NCBI GenBank assembly: GCA_003586115.2
Contig: QVOM02000073.1
Span: 24,600,175 to 24,664,174, forward strand
Length of the DNA stretch: 64,000 nt
Direction: 5' to 3'
From: Salvator merianae
Lineage: Eukaryota > Chordata > Lepidosauria > Squamata > Teiidae
Positions 58,908 through 64,000 of the stretch are shown here, piece after piece; position 1 is the stretch's first letter, and each line of letters starts with the position of its first letter. The translations under genes and the position numbers were made by a program. A model generated the notes under the pieces. It had not been told where the DNA came from. It did no database searches and was given only the letters and a program-made list of their open reading frames with translations.

Positions 58908-61900
58908 GTATGTATGTATAAGAGTTATTTCCTTCTTTTTAGATAATTGCATAAATTATCTGAAAGTGATTGACTAATGGAATTACTACTCTATTGATTT
59001 CTAGAAGGTATTTTTATGAAATTTAAATGAATTTCACTGATGAAATAGTATGCATATTTTCAAAACTGCAGAACATCCTTTAACAGACAGGTTAAAAGCT
59101 AATCCATTCTGATGGCTGAACATTTTATCTGACTGAGCGCTGTTGCAACTCAGACTTGCATTTATATAGTTTTTACTTTCTTGTGGCTCAGCTCTTTAAG
59201 ATAAAATAGTGAAACAGTTTATTCCAGATGAACATATCAATGCTAGAGATTCTGTAATTTGGAAATGCTTTTAAATTCAGAGATAAAATTTAAAGCAAAT
59301 TTATAGTTTTTTTTTTCTCTTCCTCCCTCATTTGGGAAATAGCTTCTCTTTGAGCTTTTATCCAGTTTTTATTGTGAAATTTGAAATGATGTAAGACTTT
59401 TTTGTATTTGCACTTAAAATTCTACTAATGATCCCGCACAATTATATTTAAGTACCACAGATCAAATGTTGATGAAAAATAGATCCTATTTTTCCATTGG
59501 TCTAGGTCTTCCTGCTGATGCAATTGAGAAAGGAAGACATTTCAAGATTGTTAATGAAGTGACACAGAATGGAGATGAATTCACCTGGTCCCAGATTTAC
59601 CCAGGAGGGAAGTCCATTACTAACAAGTTTGTTATTGGCAAGGAATCAGAAATGGAGTTAGTGGACAGCAAAAAGATCAAGGTAAAAAAGTATAGTTTTA
59701 TTTTCCAAAGACCTAGACAAATATCAAAATATTTGATTGGTGCGTGCACATCCAAGAAGGCTGGCCTGATTCTAGTATAGTATGAACTCTTTATTTCAAT
59801 ATAATCTTTGAGTGTCATATTTAGCTAACACATTTAGTTTAAGGGGGAACTTGGAGTCATCTCTGTCCATGGAAGCTCAAGGGACACCTCTGGCCAGGAA
59901 TACCTGTCACCTGTTTCAGCTGGTTTACTAGCTGTGTCCTTACCTGGACAGGGACAGCCTGTCCACAGTTGTTCATGCCATGGTAACCTCACATTTAGAC
60001 CAGCGAACATTCCATGGCAGAACACCCCTCGAGTACAGCAACCATTTGCACTGTGAGGCCTGGAACATCCCAGCAAAAGGCTGCCAGCATTCAGAGTGCA
60101 AATGCTGGCAGTGTGTACCGTGACAGTGGCCGGGGAAACTTCCAGCCACTGTCATCATGACCACCATGCAGTGTTCACACCCAGAAGATGGTGCGAACGC
60201 TGCATACTGTGAGCACAATTTTGTGCTCCACAGCTAGTAGCGATCAGGAGCAGTTGTAGCCTGCTCCCCATCATGAAGGCCTCTGCACGGTGCTGATGCA
60301 CTTCACTATTAAGCATGCAGACGCTCACTAATGAAAAGTGCAAAAAGGCCCTACTGTAATGTGCTTTATGTGGGGCTATCCTTGTTTCTGCTCCAGAAAC
60401 TGCAACTAGTACCAAATGTAGCAGCCAGGTTGTTGAGTGGCATGGCTGTTTGGGCATACATCACACCTGTGCTTAAGCAATTGCACTGGTTGCCAGGTAG
60501 CTACCAAATCAGGTTCAAGGTATTATATATGATATATAAGACCATTAAATTATTGGTACCATGGTACTTTTAAATAATGCTTCCTATGTTACAAGCCTGG
60601 AAGAGCCCTGAGATCTTCTGGAGAGACCCTACTGCAGGTCCCATAAACTACAAAATGCCATCTCATCATGTCTTGTAGTTGGGCCTCCTCTGTGGTAGCA
60701 CCTAGTTTATGGATTCTTCTCTGCTGTTTGGGAGGCACCTACAGCCACAGCTTTCAGGCATCCATTAACATTTTCGCCTAGGTAGTGTGAATGGTTGTCA
60801 TTTCTCTAACCCACCCAGCTTTTAATGTGTTTTTAATTGATGATTTTTAAGTGCTTCTTTTCTGTTTCTTTTAATCTTTCTTCTGTAAAGTGCTTCGAGA
60901 TTTTCTTTAAGAAGTACTATATAAATGTTTGAAATAAATAATAGTGAAATACTGTAGTAATATTTTGTGGATTCTAAACCATTGCAGGCAACAATGAAAA
61001 TGGAAGGTGGAAAACTGGTTGGTGCTTTCCCCAATTTTCATTATACTGCAGAGATTGCTGGGGGTAAACTAGTAGAGGTAATTACTTTAAAATTTTCCTT
61101 GGAATACATGCTTCTAAAACATCTTGTAACAGTAAAATAGAATAATCAAAATTTTAACACACACTTTAATTGAAGTTGCAATAGTTTGATTACCTGGAAG
61201 AAGAAAAAAAACTATAAATGCATACCTTGTTTATGTATATGTTAAACATTTGGAAGTCTTAAGAGGTAAGAAAGGGACTTAGTTTAGCCATTTGGACACA
61301 AATGTCTGTTATCTTTTTAAAGGTACATTAACTGCTTTATTTAAAACATTTCTGTGCTATTTCATTTTAAAAATCTTAAAGCAGGCTTGTGGATATACAT
61401 ATACAAATGGATATATTAATGTTGATATACATATGAGTCATTCAAGACCAGATGGGAAACTGTTAATGATGCAGTCCTAACTGACTTTCCTGGGAACCTG
61501 TGGGTACTATCTGACTTGCTTCCAAGTAGGCATGAGTTTTTTCCACACTTACTAGTGATCGGTACAGTGCACCCTGTAGTCCTCTTCAGGGCTTCTTTCT
61601 TCTGCATGCTTGAGGACCAAACGAGTCTCGTCCCCTGCTAGTATGCTCTGTTCTAATTGGATGGGGAGTAGGTGGCCTAAAATGACTGCCTAGTCTGTGG
61701 TAACCTACCAGTAGACCTTTTCATGGGATGAAGTGAATATGAGCAGTGGCAAAAGAGATGGTACAGACAGGAAAATGGTTCTCAGATGCTGAGAAGAGTT
61801 TGGAAGTTCCAGTAGTGACTGAGAAGGGGAAAAATACATTTGTGAACATTTAAAAGCCATTTGTTTCTCCTTCCAAACTTCCTGAAAAAACAGCTGGTTT

Positions 61901-62545
61901 CCATTTTCCAGCAAAAACATGCTATTGATTCCTTACACAAAGAAAAAGGATTTCATAAACACCGTCCCTGCATATGGGAAAATGCAAATTGTTATTGACA
62001 TTATGGGTGTTCATCTGGGGTGTGCGTTCACCGTGCAAGCCCTTCTACTGAATTGGGCTGCCCCCATGGCCTCAGAGAAGAGCTTCACTGCCATAGCCAA
62101 AGCTGCCATTCTCAAATCTCTGAAAGGGGCCTCCTCACTCTCTATGCATATGCGGCAGGCACCATGCAAACACTGTGTGTTCTACCATGGTGAGGGCCCA
62201 GCCCAGTGTGGCTTCAGAAACGCTTCTCACACACTGAATTTTTTGTGCCTTGGAGAGGGATTGAGGACTCTTAATGCACCCTCACACTTCTTTGGCATGG
62301 GGTACTATGGAGGCGGTTAGATGTCAGTGCTCCTCCAAGGCATCTTGGAGTGTTGTTTGGAGACGTGACCACACACATATGTACAGTTTGCTAATGATGC
62401 AAAAAGGCTGTGCAAGATATTCTATAAGGAAAGGATGTTAAGGATTAAATGCCAGCTGCAATGTTTAGTAATATTAATTTCTCTATTGCAGACTTCTACA
62501 GTTGGTGATGTAACTTTCAAGAGAATCAGCAAGAGATTAGCATAA
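58841..62545 (+). CDS. FABP6: FABP6, gastrotropin / ileal bile acid-binding protein (four exons, complete)
   Basis: Exons at 58841-58907, 59506-59681, 60988-61077 and 62492-62545 join to 387 nt, 128 residues plus TAA, the same length as the human protein. All introns obey GT/AG. Intron phases (1, 0, 0) and exon sizes are those of the FABP family. The FABP signature G-x-[FYW]...[NHG]-[FY]-[DE] is met at residues 5-22 ([18 protein letters not shown]). Motifs such as [24 protein letters not shown] and the C-terminal KRLA identify FABP6 rather than FABP1, 2 or 10. The family folds as a ten-strand beta-barrel with a helix-turn-helix lid. FABP6 is a cytosolic carrier that binds conjugated bile acids in ileal enterocytes, and its gene is a classic FXR target. 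The promoter here carries a matching IR-1 site. It lies divergent from PWWP2A, as in mammals. Confidence 0.97.
58908..59505 (+). other. FABP6 intron 1
   Basis: 598 bp, AT-rich, donor GTATGTATG and acceptor TCTAG. Nothing recognisable inside. Confidence 0.9.
59506..59681 (+). CDS. FABP6: FABP6 exon 2
   Basis: 176 nt, completing Gly23 and encoding residues 24-81, between acceptor TCTAG and donor GTAAAAAAG. It covers the second helix and strands B-E, with [18 protein letters not shown] and [10 protein letters not shown], both close to mammalian FABP6. The length is exactly that expected for this exon. Confidence 0.96.
59841..60000 (+). repeat. L2-clade LINE, left part
   Basis: CCTGTCACCTGTTTCAGCTG, CTGTGTCCTTACCTGGACAG and CATGCCATGGTAACCTCACA match the L2 reverse-transcriptase coding region just before the conserved CNALY segment. 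Confidence 0.65.
60001..60351. mobile_element. MITE of the GGGCC family inserted into L2
   Basis: The right end GAAAAGTGCAAAAAGGCCC matches the family terminus and the core has GTGCTCCACAGCTAGTAGCG. L2 sequence flanks both sides and would be continuous without it. The left terminus is diverged or trimmed. A hairpin lies at 60082-60112. Confidence 0.6.
60352..60948 (+). repeat. L2-clade LINE, right part to 3' end
   Basis: Translates to [20 protein letters not shown], then AARLLSG, then [13 protein letters not shown], the familiar C-terminal end of L2 reverse transcriptase, followed by 3' UTR and a GAAATAAATAATAG tail. Confidence 0.8.
60988..61077 (+). CDS. FABP6: FABP6 exon 3
   Basis: 90 nt, residues 82-111, between acceptor TTGCAG and donor GTAATT. 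It encodes [20 protein letters not shown] and then [10 protein letters not shown], aligning residue for residue in length with the human exon. Confidence 0.95.
61078..62491 (+). other. FABP6 intron 3
   Basis: 1414 bp, donor GTAATT, acceptor ATTGCAG. No repeat or exon recognised; the 133-codon frame inside (61919-62320) looks random. Confidence 0.9.
62492..62545 (+). CDS. FABP6: FABP6 exon 4 (terminal)
   Basis: 54 nt after acceptor ATTGCAG, residues 112-128 ([17 protein letters not shown]) and the stop TAA at 62543-62545. The RxSKRLA end is diagnostic of FABP6. Confidence 0.95.
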   Translation, partial: TSTVGDVTFKRISKRLA

Positions 62546-62584
62546 GAAGTTGGGGAAACCTTGATGATATTGGGAAAAAAAAGT

Positions 62585-62590
62585 AATAAA
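62585..62590 (+). terminator. FABP6 polyadenylation signal
   Basis: AATAAA 40 nt after the stop codon, followed near 62619-62635 by a T/GT-rich stretch (TTGTCTGCTGTTTTTG). This predicts a very short 3' UTR of roughly 60 nt. Confidence 0.65.
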
Positions 62591-62605
62591 AACTATTACT
62601 AAGTA

Positions 62606-64000
62606 ATTGCTTAATAATTTTGTCTGCTGTTTTTGTAAACAAGATAAAGACACATTTTCTTTCTAATTTTAGCTGTTTCCCAATTATTTGTTTTATTTTG
62701 CCGGAATCTTAAAGCTATCCAAAGGAAACAGGGAAAGCAGAATGTAATTGTGGAGGGAAAGGGCTATAAAACTGTTGCATGATATGAAGTAGACTTACTG
62801 TTATGAGTTAACAGAAAGAGTTCCTGATAATTTTGTAATATGTCGCAGTCATACTAAGTTGACTGCATTCTCTGGATTTTGTCACTCAATAATAATTCAA
62901 GGTGCAGATTGCAGTATGTTGGCTGAATTCAGCAGTCTTGGGAAGCAACATCTTAATTTCTTGTGATACAAGCTCTCTGCATAGGAAATGCAACTCTGAG
63001 CACAGTGAATAACAGCAGTCACTCCAAAGTGGATTTTGTGCCATTTTAGTAATCAGGCATAGAAAAATGCACACTAGCATGCTTGTATCTCTCGCGCACT
63101 GCCATTTATTCAGCTTGAACGTTACTTCTCAATCTCCCAAAGCAATCCCATACAGAGCAAAAAATAAGCTTATTACTCCAAAGACTCAGGCAACAGTGTT
63201 CTGCTGTTCTTCAAGCTTTCAGGAGGAGGGCAGGCGAATACATGTTCAGATGCTGCCCTCCGTTTCAGAAAGCCATGTGTTGGGGCTCAGTCTTGTACTG
63301 TCACTTAGCAACGGAACCTTAGCATGTGTGCCTTCTTCCAGCTCACAATGCACAAATCCTTTACAGCTCTCGTGTATGGGCTGATGGTCAGATGCTGCCG
63401 CATTTCCATGTGAAATCAAGAGACTAAAGCTCCATCCCACAAATCTGATCACAGATGTTTGCTCTGCTGCACCTTTACACAGCTGCTCTCCCTTCTCCCC
63501 TTTGTCTTCCATTAGAGATGGCACAAAAAAACAGACAAGAAATAAGTACTTTGTCTGGCTCTCCCGCTGTCTAGACACTACCCTGCAAAAGGGAAACTTC
63601 CCAACCGGCACAATACAAAAACAGTCTGCAGAAGGACACCGAGACTAATTTGTTCAAAATTTAAAAGGCTCTAACATTTTGAATATGTTTGCTTTCCAAT
63701 TCTCAGCGGTGAAAAAAAATCTTATCAGGCTCGGAGGAGAAAGTATCAATATTTCATTGATTTAACAACTAGTAGCTTGGAAGAGAAAAGGACTTTAGCA
63801 TTTGCTTAGGAAGTTTAGATTCTAACCCAGACAAACTCCGCTGTGCTAGCTGACCATTAGAAGGCAGGCACCAGAATAATTAATTCTAATGGAATGTACA
63901 GGTCAATCCAGGATTAATGGAACCATGAGATTTGTTAAGGAAAGATGATTTAAGGACTACAGTGGGATGTCTGTCAAATAACAGACTTCAGCACAATATT
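62606..64000. other. DNA downstream of FABP6
   Basis: No exon seen. CCNJL would be expected beyond this side from mammalian order but is not visible. Confidence 0.4.

Larger units (their letters stand above)
59682..60987 (+). other. FABP6 intron 2 (filled by nested transposons)
   Basis: 1306 bp, donor GTAAAAAAG, acceptor TTGCAG. Most of it is an L2 LINE split by a MITE. Confidence 0.9.

Noticed and set aside
61919..62320. 133-codon frame in FABP6 intron 3 as a possible extra exon
   Set aside because: The four-exon FABP6 structure is complete without it, and the peptide has no FABP similarity.

Overview
The window looks like vertebrate, very probably squamate (lizard or gecko), nuclear DNA. 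It has two intron-containing genes with GT/AG splice sites, long AT-rich intergenic DNA and one CpG island. Its repeats are of a reptilian type: many CR1-clade LINE fragments, an L2-clade LINE, tRNA-headed SINEs and short palindromic DNA transposons. The species assignment is inference from repeat style; no species can be named from the sequence alone.

Genes. On the minus strand lies PWWP2A, complete in two coding exons (exon 1 at 20430-19679, exon 2 at 8403-6720, 811 codons plus stop). Its CpG-island promoter is near 20.4-20.8 kb, and its 3' UTR runs to a well-formed poly(A) site near 5.64 kb. On the plus strand lies FABP6 (gastrotropin, ileal bile acid-binding protein), complete in the classic four FABP exons (67, 176, 90 and 54 coding nt; 128 aa) at 58841-62545. 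It has a TATA box, an FXR-type IR-1 element just upstream and a short 3' UTR. The two genes stand head to head (divergent), as in other amniotes (human 5q33.3, from memory, with TTC1 and CCNJL outside them). I could not find exons of those outer neighbours here. The two genes do not share a pathway: PWWP2A is a nuclear H2A.Z/H3K36me chromatin reader, FABP6 a cytosolic bile-acid carrier of enterocytes.

Layout. 1-5.6 kb: intergenic DNA with no gene I can support. 5.6-20.8 kb: PWWP2A, with an 11.3-kb intron holding a few repeats. 20.8-58.6 kb: the intergenic block, about 38 kb, poor in genes and rich in repeats. It carries CR1 fragments, SINEs, microsatellites, a perfect-consensus CTCF core (42998) and an RFX X-box in a GC-richer block (36645). 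58.6-62.6 kb: FABP6. 62.6-64 kb: unassigned flanking DNA.

The least expected material is a family of palindromic MITE-like elements that share GGGCC-TTTT-type ends and related cores. Five copies are flanked by perfect 3-bp target duplications, and one apparent member is nested inside an L2 LINE within FABP6 intron 2. Other notable items are a conserved-looking bile acid response element at the FABP6 promoter and two CR1 copies that share the same unusual internal segment.
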